From Lewinellaceae bacterium (GTDB taxonomy: Bacteria > Bacteroidota > Bacteroidia > Chitinophagales > Saprospiraceae): DNA of 64,000 nt. Where the stretch lies: positions 1-64,000 of the forward strand of contig JADJOD010000027.1 of the NCBI GenBank assembly GCA_016713985.1, read 5' to 3'. A model generated the notes under the pieces. That model worked only from the letters and a program-made list of their open reading frames with translations. It searched no databases and was not told the origin of the DNA. Below, piece by piece: positions 45,039 to 54,180 of this stretch (positions are counted from its first letter, which is position 1; each line of letters opens with the position of its first letter). Position numbers and translations under genes: made by a program.

Positions 45039-45254
45039 ATGTTCATGTCATTGATTCGTTCCATGTTTTCCGGGGTTGTTTCCAATATGCAGGATGATGC
45101 CGTCGGCCAGCCGCAACAATCCCTGCGACCCGGCGCCCGGGTTTTTCTCGGCGTATTTTGGGCTGTCGTTTTGCTCGTTTCGGTGGCGATGAGTTTGGCC
45201 ATACGTGTTTGGAACCGCGTCGAAATGTTTTTCGAAATGACACAAGGCGCGTAA
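45039..45254 (+). CDS. Small hypothetical membrane protein
   Basis: 71 residues, MFMSLIRSMFSGVVSNMQDD then a single membrane helix (VFLGVFWAVVLLVSVAMSLAI) and a short amphipathic tail. No family recognised. It lies between prmC and purK on the same strand with 56 bp before it. The start is uncertain (a second Met two codons on). Confidence 0.45.
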   Translation: MFMSLIRSMFSGVVSNMQDDAVGQPQQSLRPGARVFLGVFWAVVLLVSVAMSLAIRVWNRVEMFFEMTQGA

Positions 45255-45318
45255 TCCGGCGACTTTTTTCGGGATATACATTTGAATCTTTGTGCTCCGA
45301 TGAGGCATGCAGTCGCCT

Positions 45319-45326
45319 TATCTTTG
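45319..45326 (+). promoter_or_regulatory. Promoter -7 box for purK-purE
   Basis: TATCTTTG ends only 4 bp before the purK ATG at 45331, so transcription should begin at or next to the start codon, giving a leaderless mRNA. No well-spaced -33 element is visible. Confidence 0.5.
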
Positions 45327-45330
45327 CCCC

Positions 45331-46491
45331 ATGTTTTCTACCACACAAAAAATCGGCGTCCTCGGAGGCGGCCAATTGGGCAAGATGCTTTGTCTTGCCG
45401 CCGCTGAATGGGACCTCAAAACTTACGTGCTCGACACATCCCCCGACTATCCGGCCGGACAGGTGTGCACCGGGTTTACGGCGGGGAATTTCAACAGTTA
45501 CGACGATGTGCTTGCTTTCGGCCGGGATATGGATATTCTGACGATCGAAATCGAGCACGTAAATACGGATGCCCTGCTCGAACTTGAACGCCTCGGCAAA
45601 AGGGTTTATCCTTCACCCGCGTCGCTCAACATCATCAAAGACAAAGGGTTACAAAAATTATTTTACCGGGAAAACGATATTCCAACCGCGCGATTCGAAT
45701 TATTTGACAGCGAAAAAGCGCTGAAAGAAGCCGTCCGAACGGGCAAATGGTCTTTACCGCTGGTGCAAAAAACACGCAGCGAAGGATACGACGGCAAAGG
45801 AGTGGCTATTATCCGAACTTTGGAAGATATGGCGTCGAAACTCCTGCCCGGCGCCTGCCTGGCGGAGGAACTGGCCCCCATCCGGACCGAAATCGCGGTA
45901 GTGGCCGCGCGGAATCCCTCGGGCGAGGTGACGGTTTTTCCACCCGTGGAAATGGATTTTCACCCCGAAGCCAATCTCGTGGAATTCCTGCTGTGCCCGG
46001 CGCGGATATCCCCGCTTGTGGCTGCCGAAGCGGAAACACTCGCCGAACACGTCATCCGGACCCTCGACGTCTGCGGTTTGCTGGCCGTGGAAATGTTCCT
46101 GACCACCGACGGCCATCTTTTGGTCAACGAAGTGGCGCCACGCCCGCACAACAGTGGCCATCACACCATCGACAGCGCCCGCACAAGTCAGTTCCAGCAA
46201 CATCTGCGCGCTATCTGTGACCTGCCGCTTGGCTCCACCGAACAAAAAATACCTGCCGCCGTGATGCTCAACCTGCTTGGCGAGCCGGGACACAAAGGCC
46301 CGGTACACTATGAAGGGGTGGAGGAATGCCTCGCACTCGACGGCGTACATATTCATCTGTACGGAAAAGCGCTGACTTCACCTTTCCGAAAAATGGGGCA
46401 CGTGACCATTACGGGGGAAACGACAGATGAAGCCCTGAAAAAGGCCCAAATCGTTAAAAACACCCTGAAAGCCTTATCTTTGAAGGTTTAA
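45331..46491 (+). CDS. purK: N5-carboxyaminoimidazole ribonucleotide synthase PurK
   Basis: 386 residues. ATP-grasp enzyme with KIGVLGGGQLGKMLCLAAAEW, LVQKTRSEGYDGKGV, GACLAEELAPIRTEIAVVAAR and LLVNEVAPRPHNSGHHTID. It converts AIR, bicarbonate and ATP to N5-CAIR. The start at 45331 (MFSTTQ) is supported by homology and by the -7 box next to it; the open frame runs 24 bp higher. purE follows 22 bp downstream. Confidence 0.95.
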   Translation: MFSTTQKIGVLGGGQLGKMLCLAAAEWDLKTYVLDTSPDYPAGQVCTGFTAGNFNSYDDVLAFGRDMDILTIEIEHVNTDALLELERLGKRVYPSPASLNIIKDKGLQKLFYRENDIPTARFELFDSEKALKEAVRTGKWSLPLVQKTRSEGYDGKGVAIIRTLEDMASKLLPGACLAEELAPIRTEIAVVAARNPSGEVTVFPPVEMDFHPEANLVEFLLCPARISPLVAAEAETLAEHVIRTLDVCGLLAVEMFLTTDGHLLVNEVAPRPHNSGHHTIDSARTSQFQQHLRAICDLPLGSTEQKIPAAVMLNLLGEPGHKGPVHYEGVEECLALDGVHIHLYGKALTSPFRKMGHVTITGETTDEALKKAQIVKNTLKALSLKV

Positions 46492-46513
46492 ATGCAATAA
46501 TACCTCTCATACT

Positions 46514-46999
46514 ATGGTCTCCATCATCATGGGCTCCGATTCCGATCTTCCGGTTATGCAAAAAGCGGCGGATGTGCTTTCGGAGTTGCAGGTACCTTTC
46601 GAAATGACGATCGTTTCGGCGCACCGAACGCCGGAACGGATGTTTCAGTTTGCCCGAACGGCACACGAACGGGGTATCCGTGTAATCATTGCCGGCGCCG
46701 GCGGGGCTGCACACCTGCCGGGTATGGTGGCGGCTATTTCACCCCTGCCGGTTGTAGGTGTGCCGGTAAAATCTTCCAACTCCATCGACGGCTGGGACAG
46801 CATTTTATCCATCCTGCAAATGCCGGAAGGGGTGCCGGTGGCGACAGTGGCGCTGAACGCGGCGCGAAATGCCGGGATACTGGCCGCACAAATGCTTGCA
46901 ACAAGTGATCCGGCGCTGCTGGATCGTATCATATCATTCAAGAAGTTGCTGGAAATGAAGGTGTTGGAAAAAGCGAAACAGATGGAAGGTAATCAATAG
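46514..46999 (+). CDS. purE: N5-CAIR mutase PurE
   Basis: 161 residues, the standard length of class I PurE. IIMGSDSDLPVMQKAADVL, IVSAHRTPERM and AGAGGAAHLPGMVAA are the nucleotide-binding loops; VGVPVKSSNSIDGWDS is the next conserved block. It rearranges N5-CAIR to CAIR, the step after PurK, and the two genes form an operon. Confidence 0.96.
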   Translation: MVSIIMGSDSDLPVMQKAADVLSELQVPFEMTIVSAHRTPERMFQFARTAHERGIRVIIAGAGGAAHLPGMVAAISPLPVVGVPVKSSNSIDGWDSILSILQMPEGVPVATVALNAARNAGILAAQMLATSDPALLDRIISFKKLLEMKVLEKAKQMEGNQ

Positions 47000-47049
47000 T
47001 CAATTTCTAACCACACATAATTATACAACTCTAAACAAAATTCTCATTC

Positions 47050-47631
47050 ATGAAAAAACTCGTATTACCCGTTTTTTTTCTGCTTGTTTGTTTGACGCAA
47101 AACAACGCGCAAGTAGACGTTCAGATCAACCCGATCGGTATTCTGTTCAGCAGCATCGACGTGAGCGCGGAATTCCCGGTTTCTGAAGATTTTGGTATCG
47201 AAGGAGCGCTCGGTTACGACTTCCAGAACTACGATATCGAAGATCTTAAATACAAGAACAACGCTTTTGGTGTTCGCGCCATCGGCAAATACTATTTCAA
47301 TCCGGAAGACGGCAGGGATCGCTGGAATATCGGCGGTTACCTTCGTTTTGCATCCGGAAAGTCGTCGGCTGAAGATGCCGGAACGGGCAGGGAAGAAGTG
47401 AAAAATACCAAATTCGCCGTCGGTTTTTATACCGGCTACAAGTGGGTTTCACGCAAAAACGTCGTGTTCGAACTGGGCCTGGGCATTGGAAGAAACTTTG
47501 TCAGAACTTTCGAATACGAAGACGGCACTGAAGTGGATACCAGCGATATTCCCTTGTTGAACATCGACGTATTGGGGCGCTTATCCCTCGGTTATCGCTT
47601 TGGCGGCAGCGGCGGCAGCGGTAAAAAATAA
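47050..47631 (+). CDS. Outer membrane beta-barrel protein
   Basis: 193 residues. Signal peptide MKKLVLPVFFLLVCLTQNNAQ, then alternating strands with Tyr/Phe/Gly (GIEGALGYDFQNY, VRAIGKYYFNPE, FAVGFYTGYKWVSRK, LGRLSLGYRF) and a short Ser/Gly tail GGSGGSGKK. It resembles DUF3575-like small porin-type barrels. Function unknown. A terminator hairpin and the 46-bp hairpin array follow. Confidence 0.8.
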   Translation: MKKLVLPVFFLLVCLTQNNAQVDVQINPIGILFSSIDVSAEFPVSEDFGIEGALGYDFQNYDIEDLKYKNNAFGVRAIGKYYFNPEDGRDRWNIGGYLRFASGKSSAEDAGTGREEVKNTKFAVGFYTGYKWVSRKNVVFELGLGIGRNFVRTFEYEDGTEVDTSDIPLLNIDVLGRLSLGYRFGGSGGSGKK

Positions 47632-47652
47632 CTGAAAATTGTTCGGTAATTG

Positions 47653-47729
47653 CACCGGCTGCTGCTTCTGTCAATTCGTTGATCATGAATGTTTTTTCAT
47701 TCCCGAGTCGGCAGAAGAAGCAGCCGGTG
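47653..47729 (+). terminator. Large hairpin after the beta-barrel gene
   Basis: 18-bp stem (47653-47670 with 47712-47729, one mismatch, centred on CCGGCTGCTGCTTCTG) with a 41-nt loop that contains TTTTTT, then TATTTTATC. It precedes the hairpin array that separates this gene from the convergent TIR gene. Confidence 0.6.
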
Positions 47730-47756
47730 GTATTTTATCAAGTGGCGATACGATTT

Positions 47757-47964
47757 GCGAACTGAAGTTCGCGTTACGGCGAACTAAAGTTCGCGTTACG
47801 GTGCGAACTGAAGTTCGCGTTACGGCGAACTAAAGTTCGCGTTACGGTGCGAACTGAAGTTCGCGTTACGGCGAACTAAAGTTCGCGTTACGGGCGAACT
47901 GAAGTTCGCGTTACGGCGAACTAAAGTTCGCGTTACGGTGCGAACTGAAGTTCGCGTTACGGTA
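47757..47964. repeat. 46-bp tandem hairpin array between convergent genes
   Basis: Nine small hairpins alternate GCGAACTGAAGTTCGC and GCGAACTAAAGTTCGC, each followed by GTTACG. The GA-type copies start at 47757, 47803, 47849, 47894 and 47940, giving a ~46-bp unit of two hairpins. It ends 6 bp before the stop of the minus-strand TIR gene. There are no unique spacers. The hairpin resembles the one in the 31-bp array at 715-1033 in shape and partly in sequence. Confidence 0.95.
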
Positions 47965-47970
47965 CCGGAA

Positions 47971-48699
47971 TTATTTCGGCAACAACTTGCGCAACTCGGT
48001 TACGATGTCCATAAAGGCGTCATCGGCATTTTTGAATTCCGATACGGCGCGGTTCATGGAAGGCAGCGATTTCAGTTTTTCCAGTCCCGTGCCTTCAAAA
48101 TCGGCTTTTTCCATCCGTACCGGAATAATACGCCGGCCTTCTCCCATCGAATTAAAAACCAGTTCGAACCAGTCGGGTGAATTGAACAGATTCACCGTGA
48201 TCAGTACCAGCAGGTAATCGGCGTCGGCCATTTCCTGTTTGGCGCGTTCGACCAGGCCTTCTCCAAGTGTTTCGTTTACGTTATAAACCCGGATCTTTTT
48301 GGTGATCTTCAGCAGGTTGAGGTGTTTGTTCAGCATTTTGCAATGCGGCTCATCCGCCTGATCGTAAATGATCACAAACTTGGGAACGGTGGCTACGGGT
48401 GTGGATGCGGAGCCGCCGTGGCCGGGCACAAAATCATTTTCTACCAGCCCACTTATCAGGTCAAGTAACGTTTTCTGGATACGCGCGGTTTCCAGTTGGT
48501 AATCGTCGTGCCGGATGATGTTCTGGCTCATATCCCGGCTGATCTGATTCAGCCTGCCTTCGAGCAGGATGGTCTGGTTCCGTTTGTCCGGGTTGTCGGA
48601 AAGCAGTCCCTGCAGCGTTTTTATCGTTTTCGCCAGGTCTTCGGTGAGAAGTTCCTCCAGGTCTCGTATTACTTCGGGAAGCGGCTTTGAAAGCGGCAT
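47971..48699 (-). CDS. EAD11-like adaptor plus TIR-domain effector
   Basis: 242 residues. Residues ~8-88 (LPEVIRDLEELLTEDLAKTI, ILLEGRLNQISRDMSQNIIR, LETARIQKTLLDLISGL) form the helical adaptor-like domain also present in the next gene. Residues ~107-242 are a TIR domain: KFVIIYDQADEPHCKMLNKH, TLGEGLVERAKQEMADADYL, LITVNLFNSPDWFELVF, with Glu179 at the usual NADase position. It is the downstream gene of a two-gene operon with a trypsin-like protease (14 bp between). The likely role is a NAD+-acting or signalling effector recruited through the shared adaptor. A pure protein-interaction TIR is possible. Confidence 0.8.
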   Translation of the reverse strand: MPLSKPLPEVIRDLEELLTEDLAKTIKTLQGLLSDNPDKRNQTILLEGRLNQISRDMSQNIIRHDDYQLETARIQKTLLDLISGLVENDFVPGHGGSASTPVATVPKFVIIYDQADEPHCKMLNKHLNLLKITKKIRVYNVNETLGEGLVERAKQEMADADYLLVLITVNLFNSPDWFELVFNSMGEGRRIIPVRMEKADFEGTGLEKLKSLPSMNRAVSEFKNADDAFMDIVTELRKLLPK

Positions 48700-48713
48700 G
48701 GTATGTTGCGTTT

Positions 48714-49721
48714 TTATTTAGCGATAAAACTGAAAATGTCGCGGAACAAAATGCCCCGGTTGGCGCCTTTCCGGTCGCCCTGGGCATTGATGACCAGTCC
48801 GCCTTCGGCGTCCGTTTTACCGGCGTGGTGGATCGCCACAACCCTCCAGTCTTTATTAAAAACCGGGGAGCCGCTGCTGCCGGGTTCTGTATCGGTGGTA
48901 TAAAAAAGGTGCTGGTTGAGTTGGCCGATCACGTCGTTGGCATTGAGCGCGATCTGTTTGTCCTGGCCTTTCGGGTGCTGAATGATGGTCACCCCTTCTC
49001 CAACCGCCGGAATGGCATCCGGGTCAAATTCGACAAAACCCCACTGGCTGAGCGGCGCGTCGGCCCGATCGATCACTTTTACACGGGCAAAGTCGAGCTG
49101 GTCCGGCGGACTGGATTTAAAATCCGAAGCATCCAGTTCGTAAGCGGTGCGGGATTTGGTTTTTCCATCCGAGCCGACCTCGTAGTTGAACTCTAAGCGG
49201 GTCGTTTTGGCCACATCCGCCGATTTGATGACGTGGTTGTTGGTAAAAATATAACCTTCTTTTGTGAGGAAGCCGGTTCCCAGTTCTCCTTCGGTGGTTA
49301 CCACCCTGCAAACAGCCTTCGAGGCGACAAGCGCCTTTTCCAACCAGTTGATTTTCAGAAGATTATTTTGACCGCCGATGATTTTTTCCAGGCGAGCGCC
49401 GTCGGGTACGGAGAATTGGAAAGAGTCGAGATTTTTGATCTTGGCATTGAGTTCGATCTTTCTCGGTATCCCTTTCATCATTTCCAGCAGGGAGAACCGG
49501 ACCCGGGTTGTTTGCTGGGTCAGTTGATCAGCATTGAGGATGCCCTGATCGTACATTTTCCTGGACTGCCGGTAATTGCCCGATATCAGCAGCACATCCT
49601 GCCGGATATCGGCCCCGGTTTTTTTGTCTAACTCGAATAAAAGTTCGAGTGCTTTGTCGACATCACTTTCCTGAAGAAAACCTTCGATGGTTTCAATGTA
49701 AACTGATAAGGCGTTTTGCAT
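48714..49721 (-). CDS. EAD11-like adaptor plus trypsin-like serine protease
   Basis: 335 residues. Residues ~1-90 are an adaptor-like helical domain (VYIETIEGFLQESDVDKAL, VLLISGNYRQSRKMYDQGIL, TRVRFSLLEMMKGI). The rest is a chymotrypsin-fold protease with His163 (GYIFTNNHVIKSAD), Asp210 (DQLDFARVKV) and Ser283 (TEPGSSGSPVFNKD), so the triad is complete. No signal peptide, so it acts inside the cell. It is the first gene of the operon with the TIR protein. Comparative work by Aravind's group predicts EAD-fused proteases to be activated by partner proteins with matching EADs in conflict or signalling systems. Confidence 0.82.
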   Translation of the reverse strand: MQNALSVYIETIEGFLQESDVDKALELLFELDKKTGADIRQDVLLISGNYRQSRKMYDQGILNADQLTQQTTRVRFSLLEMMKGIPRKIELNAKIKNLDSFQFSVPDGARLEKIIGGQNNLLKINWLEKALVASKAVCRVVTTEGELGTGFLTKEGYIFTNNHVIKSADVAKTTRLEFNYEVGSDGKTKSRTAYELDASDFKSSPPDQLDFARVKVIDRADAPLSQWGFVEFDPDAIPAVGEGVTIIQHPKGQDKQIALNANDVIGQLNQHLFYTTDTEPGSSGSPVFNKDWRVVAIHHAGKTDAEGGLVINAQGDRKGANRGILFRDIFSFIAK

Positions 49722-49787
49722 TTGACAGTTAAAAATTTTGTGGTTAAAAAATCATCGAAAGGTCTGAAACTTTCTCTGAATAGCAAA

Positions 49788-52700
49788 TTATTGCTGATGT
49801 ATTGTTACTTCGTTTACTGTTTCACCACCCGTGCCGGTTCTGACATGGAATAGTCGTTTTGCAACCGTGATATTATAAACGCCGGCCGGCAATTCGCCGA
49901 GCAACAAGGTTTCACTGTTGAGCCCTTTGCCGGCAGACAAGGTTTGTTCCAACACGACCCGGCCGGTTACATCCGACAGGCGAATAAGGATATCTTCTTC
50001 ATTTTCAGCCATAAACTGAACGGTCAGCCGGTCGGAGGTGGGGGAAGGAAAGATTCCGGCGATGCCGAAGCGGTCGGCTTCCCGCGTGAGTAAAATTGTT
50101 TGGGAAACGGAGGCCGTGCCGTCGAAATCGACCGAACGCAGGCGGTAGTATGCTTTACCCGGCGGTTGCAGGTCATCCAGCGTGTAATTCCTGGGCACAT
50201 TGGAGTTGGCCTGCCCTGCCTGCCTGCCCAGTTCCGTCCAGTGAATGCCGTCGGCAGATCGTTCCACGATATGCCAAAGGACGTCTTTTTCCAGCAGTGT
50301 CAGCCATTCGAGCCGGTTGCTGCGTTCGAGTACCTTGCCGGAGAAATACTGGAGTTCCAGCGGGAGCGGCACGGAGCCGAAATGCGCGCCGAATTCGCCC
50401 AAAACGGCGGTGTAAAATTCCAGGTAAAACGTGCCGACCATTTGGGTGGCGTCATTGACGCTCAGCAGGGTGGATATCGTACTGTTGTTTAGTTGTTCAC
50501 AATCGGCAATAACGCCGTCGTAGCGCGAAATCACCAGGTCCTGAATCCCGTTTCCGGGCGCCCCTGCCGCCGTTTTCAGTTCTGAAAAATCCGAATCGGT
50601 GTAAAACAGGCGGATCAGCACTTCCCCCGCAGGCGCCAGCGACGAGGTGAAATAATAATAAGTCGGCATGTAAGGAATACCGTTGGCCGAAACCGGGATG
50701 TCGTCGTAGGTCTGAACCCGGCAATTCACATTGCCCAGGTCGTAATCATTCGGGTTGATGGCGGCGATCAGCGGACCGATGTCGAGGTTGTTGTTGGTGG
50801 CATATATGCCGAACCAGTTGTTTCCGGTTACGTTGGTCAGGGTGTAATCCGCGTCACAATTCGCCTGGGTTACGGGTTCGACGGTTTCGATCACCGCGAT
50901 GCAAAAAGCCCCCTGGTTCACCCCCCAGCCGTCTACCTGGATGTAATAGGTGGTTCCGGGGTTGAGGCCGGTGTACGACACCACGGAGTTGAATCCCAAA
51001 TAAGTCGTGCCGTTGTCTTCATCGCTGACTAATAACTGGTAGGTCGTGTAATCGGCCGGGTCACCGACGGTGTACAGCGCGACCTGGGTATCGTCGTTGG
51101 GGATGTAAGCGCTTTTGGGGTTGGTAAAAATGGTGACGGTGCCCGTCGGCGGCGCCGTGAATTTGAACCAGACGGTTTCATCCGCTGCGTCGAGCCAGCG
51201 CCCGGTCAGGCCGTCGCTGTCGTCTTCATCCGGGTCGGGTTCGCCGGGGTCCAGGCCTGCCCCGATATTGGAATAAATGTTGTCGTCGCAGGGGCTGTTC
51301 ACCGCAATGTCGATCGCGGCGAGCGGGGTATCGTTGAGCGGCGGGGCACATTCGGAGATTTTGAAGGTTTGCGACAACAGACCGGTCGCCTGCGGGTCGC
51401 AGAGGATGTAGTATAACTGTCCGGCAATCAGCGTGTTACCGGGAATGGGAGGCAAAGTGGTGGCGCCGGGGACGTTAAAATCGTCGATACAATGCCAGTT
51501 TTCGTCATTGCAGCCTTCCGATGCGGCTTTAAAAAAGTAGGAGGTATAGCCGCCGGACGCGGCGGTGATCTCAAAATTGTACGACCGGGTATTGGGGGCG
51601 ACAAACCGGAATACCCGTTCTTTTCCGGGGGTGTTGCCGCCGCAGTCGGTCAAATCCCAGAGGCCGGGTTTTTCAATAATGATCCCGTTGTTCTGGTTGC
51701 ATTGAATGAAGGGGCCGTCACAATTGACCGGAGTATTAAATTCGATGATGACCCAATTGCTGTGTTCGCCGTTTGTGCAGTTGGTGCGTACGGAAAAACG
51801 ATAGCGGGTGCCCGATTCCAGGTCGTCAAAATTGATTTGAAATCCGTTGAAAGCCAGGTCTTTGTGTATCAACTCCAGACCCGGCAGTTCCACCAATTCG
51901 TATTCATACGTATCTGCGCCAAACATGTCGATCCAGGAAAGGGTGGCGTCGTTGTAGGAGACGTTGGACGTGTCGAGATCGAGCACTTCGTAACATTTAT
52001 CCGCCGGGAGCGGCTCGCAGACCAGGAACGACAACCATCCATCGTCTCCCGGGGCTTTTACTTCGTCGGAAGTAAAATGTATGGTGAGGCAGCCGCTGGC
52101 GGTGGTGGAGGTGTACGGGCCCGGCGGAACCACCAGGTAGCTGCCCGAAAGTGCATCCAGGAGCGGGAATGTGGTGTTGTTGCCGTTGTAAATTTTGAGG
52201 GTGTCGCCGGCAGAGGTGGAAAAAGGGAACGATAGGGTAAAGTTCATATTGATGGCATTACCCGGGATATCGGGGCAAAATACCTTCACATAATCTTCAT
52301 TGATGTCATATTCGTCAAGCACACCACCCGTATCGCTGAACGGGTCGCCGCAACTCGGGTCCGTGATGAGTTGCAGCGGTCCGGCCCAGGTGCTGTAGCC
52401 GTCGCCACAATCGGAGCGCACCCAGAAGGAGTACGTTGTGAGGCCTTCCAGGCCGGAGACGGAAGTGTTTCCAAGTGTTGAAACGCCGCTGCCCAGCTCG
52501 ATACCCGACAGGCCCGGGATATAACCGTCTAAGCCAAAAGCCCAGGCATAACCGGCGGGTGAAGTGTTGGCCGGTGGCGACCAACTCCGGTTGCCGGTTA
52601 TGGAAGTGACGCCTGTAACTGCAAGATTTACAGGCGGATAACAAAAGGTAAGGTCCAAAACAGGGCGCATGTGGTTGTCGCCGTCTTCCTGAATCTGGTC

Positions 52701-53270
52701 GGTATTACAGATGTCGCTGTCGTTGTTCACGGCGCGTGTTCTGGAGCTGAAAAACGAAAGGCTGGTTGTGAGTTGTACGACGGCATTTTCCGTAAAACTC
52801 ATACCGGTAGTCGGATCGGCGGTGTGGCAAACCTCGACGATCAGGTTGGAGACGCCGTCCCAATAAAAAGGTGCGGAAAAAACGTGTTCGTTCAGCCCGA
52901 CTACCGGCGTGTAATCCACCGGCCCGTACACGGTCGTGGAACCCGGTTCCCAGGCGCCGGGTGTCAGCGAACCCACCGTTGTGAGCATGAGTTTTACCGT
53001 ATAGTTTTCATGCACGCCCACATTTGTAACGTCCAGTACAAAAAAGCCGAGTTTGGTCATGTTCCCCGCCGTGATACCCGCTGCCGTCAGTTCGGATGCG
53101 CGATAGAGGAATTGGGAACGGGTGCTTTCGTGGTTGTCGCCGTAAGAAGTGGGGTAGGTGGTGTTGGTATTTTGTCCGTCGAAACTTCCGATGGTAAAAG
53201 ATTGTCCGGGCAGGGAAAAGGAAAAGAATAAAATGCCAAAGGTTGTAATCAGTCGTAAGGAAAAATTCAT
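49788..53270 (-). CDS. Giant multidomain T9SS-secreted protein
   Basis: 1160 residues. The signal peptide (MNFSLRLITTFGILFFSFSLPGQ) is followed by a beta-domain, an Fn3 domain (VNLAVTGVTSITGNRSWSPP), a CUB-like segment (CGDPFSDTGGVLDEYDINED), another Fn3 domain (VSYNDATLSWIDMFGADTYE), Asp/Glu-rich loops (GEPDPDEDDSDGLTG) in a pre-peptidase-like domain, and a T9SS type A tail (FGIAGIFPSPTSDRLTV). The tail ends in an unusual extension VRTGTGGETVNEVTIHQQ. No protease or glycosidase active site was found, so it is likely an adhesin or a structural surface protein. It lies 66 bp upstream of the EAD protease gene on the same strand, but no functional link is evident. Confidence 0.8.
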   Translation of the reverse strand: MNFSLRLITTFGILFFSFSLPGQSFTIGSFDGQNTNTTYPTSYGDNHESTRSQFLYRASELTAAGITAGNMTKLGFFVLDVTNVGVHENYTVKLMLTTVGSLTPGAWEPGSTTVYGPVDYTPVVGLNEHVFSAPFYWDGVSNLIVEVCHTADPTTGMSFTENAVVQLTTSLSFFSSRTRAVNNDSDICNTDQIQEDGDNHMRPVLDLTFCYPPVNLAVTGVTSITGNRSWSPPANTSPAGYAWAFGLDGYIPGLSGIELGSGVSTLGNTSVSGLEGLTTYSFWVRSDCGDGYSTWAGPLQLITDPSCGDPFSDTGGVLDEYDINEDYVKVFCPDIPGNAINMNFTLSFPFSTSAGDTLKIYNGNNTTFPLLDALSGSYLVVPPGPYTSTTASGCLTIHFTSDEVKAPGDDGWLSFLVCEPLPADKCYEVLDLDTSNVSYNDATLSWIDMFGADTYEYELVELPGLELIHKDLAFNGFQINFDDLESGTRYRFSVRTNCTNGEHSNWVIIEFNTPVNCDGPFIQCNQNNGIIIEKPGLWDLTDCGGNTPGKERVFRFVAPNTRSYNFEITAASGGYTSYFFKAASEGCNDENWHCIDDFNVPGATTLPPIPGNTLIAGQLYYILCDPQATGLLSQTFKISECAPPLNDTPLAAIDIAVNSPCDDNIYSNIGAGLDPGEPDPDEDDSDGLTGRWLDAADETVWFKFTAPPTGTVTIFTNPKSAYIPNDDTQVALYTVGDPADYTTYQLLVSDEDNGTTYLGFNSVVSYTGLNPGTTYYIQVDGWGVNQGAFCIAVIETVEPVTQANCDADYTLTNVTGNNWFGIYATNNNLDIGPLIAAINPNDYDLGNVNCRVQTYDDIPVSANGIPYMPTYYYFTSSLAPAGEVLIRLFYTDSDFSELKTAAGAPGNGIQDLVISRYDGVIADCEQLNNSTISTLLSVNDATQMVGTFYLEFYTAVLGEFGAHFGSVPLPLELQYFSGKVLERSNRLEWLTLLEKDVLWHIVERSADGIHWTELGRQAGQANSNVPRNYTLDDLQPPGKAYYRLRSVDFDGTASVSQTILLTREADRFGIAGIFPSPTSDRLTVQFMAENEEDILIRLSDVTGRVVLEQTLSAGKGLNSETLLLGELPAGVYNITVAKRLFHVRTGTGGETVNEVTIHQQ

Positions 53271-53509
53271 GTCATGGTAGCGATTAAGTTAAAAAACAAG
53301 GGAGCCGAAAATCCGGAATCGTATAGCAAAAAATGCACCACGATCCTTATTCGGGCGTCCATAAACGGCAGTTGGGCAACATAAAGTATTCGGGCTGATC
53401 CTTGCTGCCGGGCATAAAATTACTGGAAGGGCGGCATTCCGGCTTCTTTCGGTGCTAATTTTTAAAAAAACGGTCGAAAACGGCAGATAACGGACGCAGG
53501 GGCGGCGGC

Positions 53510-54016
53510 TCAGACCAGGCGGCGGTGCCAGCTCGCTCCGAAAGGTAACAGCCAGTGTTGTTCCAATTCTTCTTTGGTTTGGGCCAGGGTATTTACAACG
53601 AGGGTGTCGCGGTTGATACGGCCTTCCGCAACTCGGGCGGCAAATTCCGTCCGACCGGCGAAATGCAGGGTTTCGTTTTCAACCCAGGCAAAACGCATCC
53701 GTTCAAAAAGATCGACGCCGAGTTGCTGCCCCAGGTGTTCGAGGAAGTGTACGGATTTATCAATCGAACAACCGCTGGCATCTGCCCGCGTTTCGTCCAC
53801 CATTAATATAACGTACTGATTGTGAAATACTTCTGCCTTTGCTTGTAAAGCCTGGTTATGGGCCGTCCATTGCCTCGAAAAAGCGTCGAGCGCCGTTTGT
53901 GCGGTGATCACCTCCACATCCGTCAGGGGCCGGGCGGCCGTATAAATCCATACCCGCGATTGCGGTGCAAATGCGGGGTCGTGGGTGAGGGTGGGTGTGG
54001 TTGTTGATTTCGTCAT
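53510..54016 (-). CDS. Conserved hypothetical protein (often misnamed ABC transporter ATPase)
   Basis: 168 residues with VWIYTAARPLTDVEVITAQT, DAFSRQWTAHNQALQAKAEVF, YVILMVDETRADASGCSIDKSVHFLEHLG and LPFGASWHRRLV. From memory, similar proteins of ~160 aa are widespread in Bacteroidota and frequently annotated as an ABC transporter ATPase, but no Walker motifs are present. The conserved SGCSIDKS segment suggests an active or metal site. Function unknown. Confidence 0.7.
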   Translation of the reverse strand: MTKSTTTPTLTHDPAFAPQSRVWIYTAARPLTDVEVITAQTALDAFSRQWTAHNQALQAKAEVFHNQYVILMVDETRADASGCSIDKSVHFLEHLGQQLGVDLFERMRFAWVENETLHFAGRTEFAARVAEGRINRDTLVVNTLAQTKEELEQHWLLPFGASWHRRLV

Positions 54017-54088
54017 TGGTCGTTATTAATCGTCATTATGTCATTGGGGCCATTATTATGTCATTGGGATCATTTTGCTGCATTTGTA

Positions 54089-54157
54089 AGTGAGACACTG
54101 AAGGGGCATTAGATTTTCTGGCTTCTATGAATCAGCAAGCCCCTTCAGAGTCTCACT
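54089..54157. repeat. Inverted repeat between two co-directional genes
   Basis: Arms 54089-54107 (AGTGAGACACTGAAGGGGC) and 54139-54157, one mismatch, 31-nt loop. It is preceded by a cluster of GTCATT words (54017-54070). Possible terminator of the minus-strand (Fe-S) protein gene at 54181. Confidence 0.7.
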
Positions 54158-54180
54158 ACCGCCGACAATGACAAAACAAT

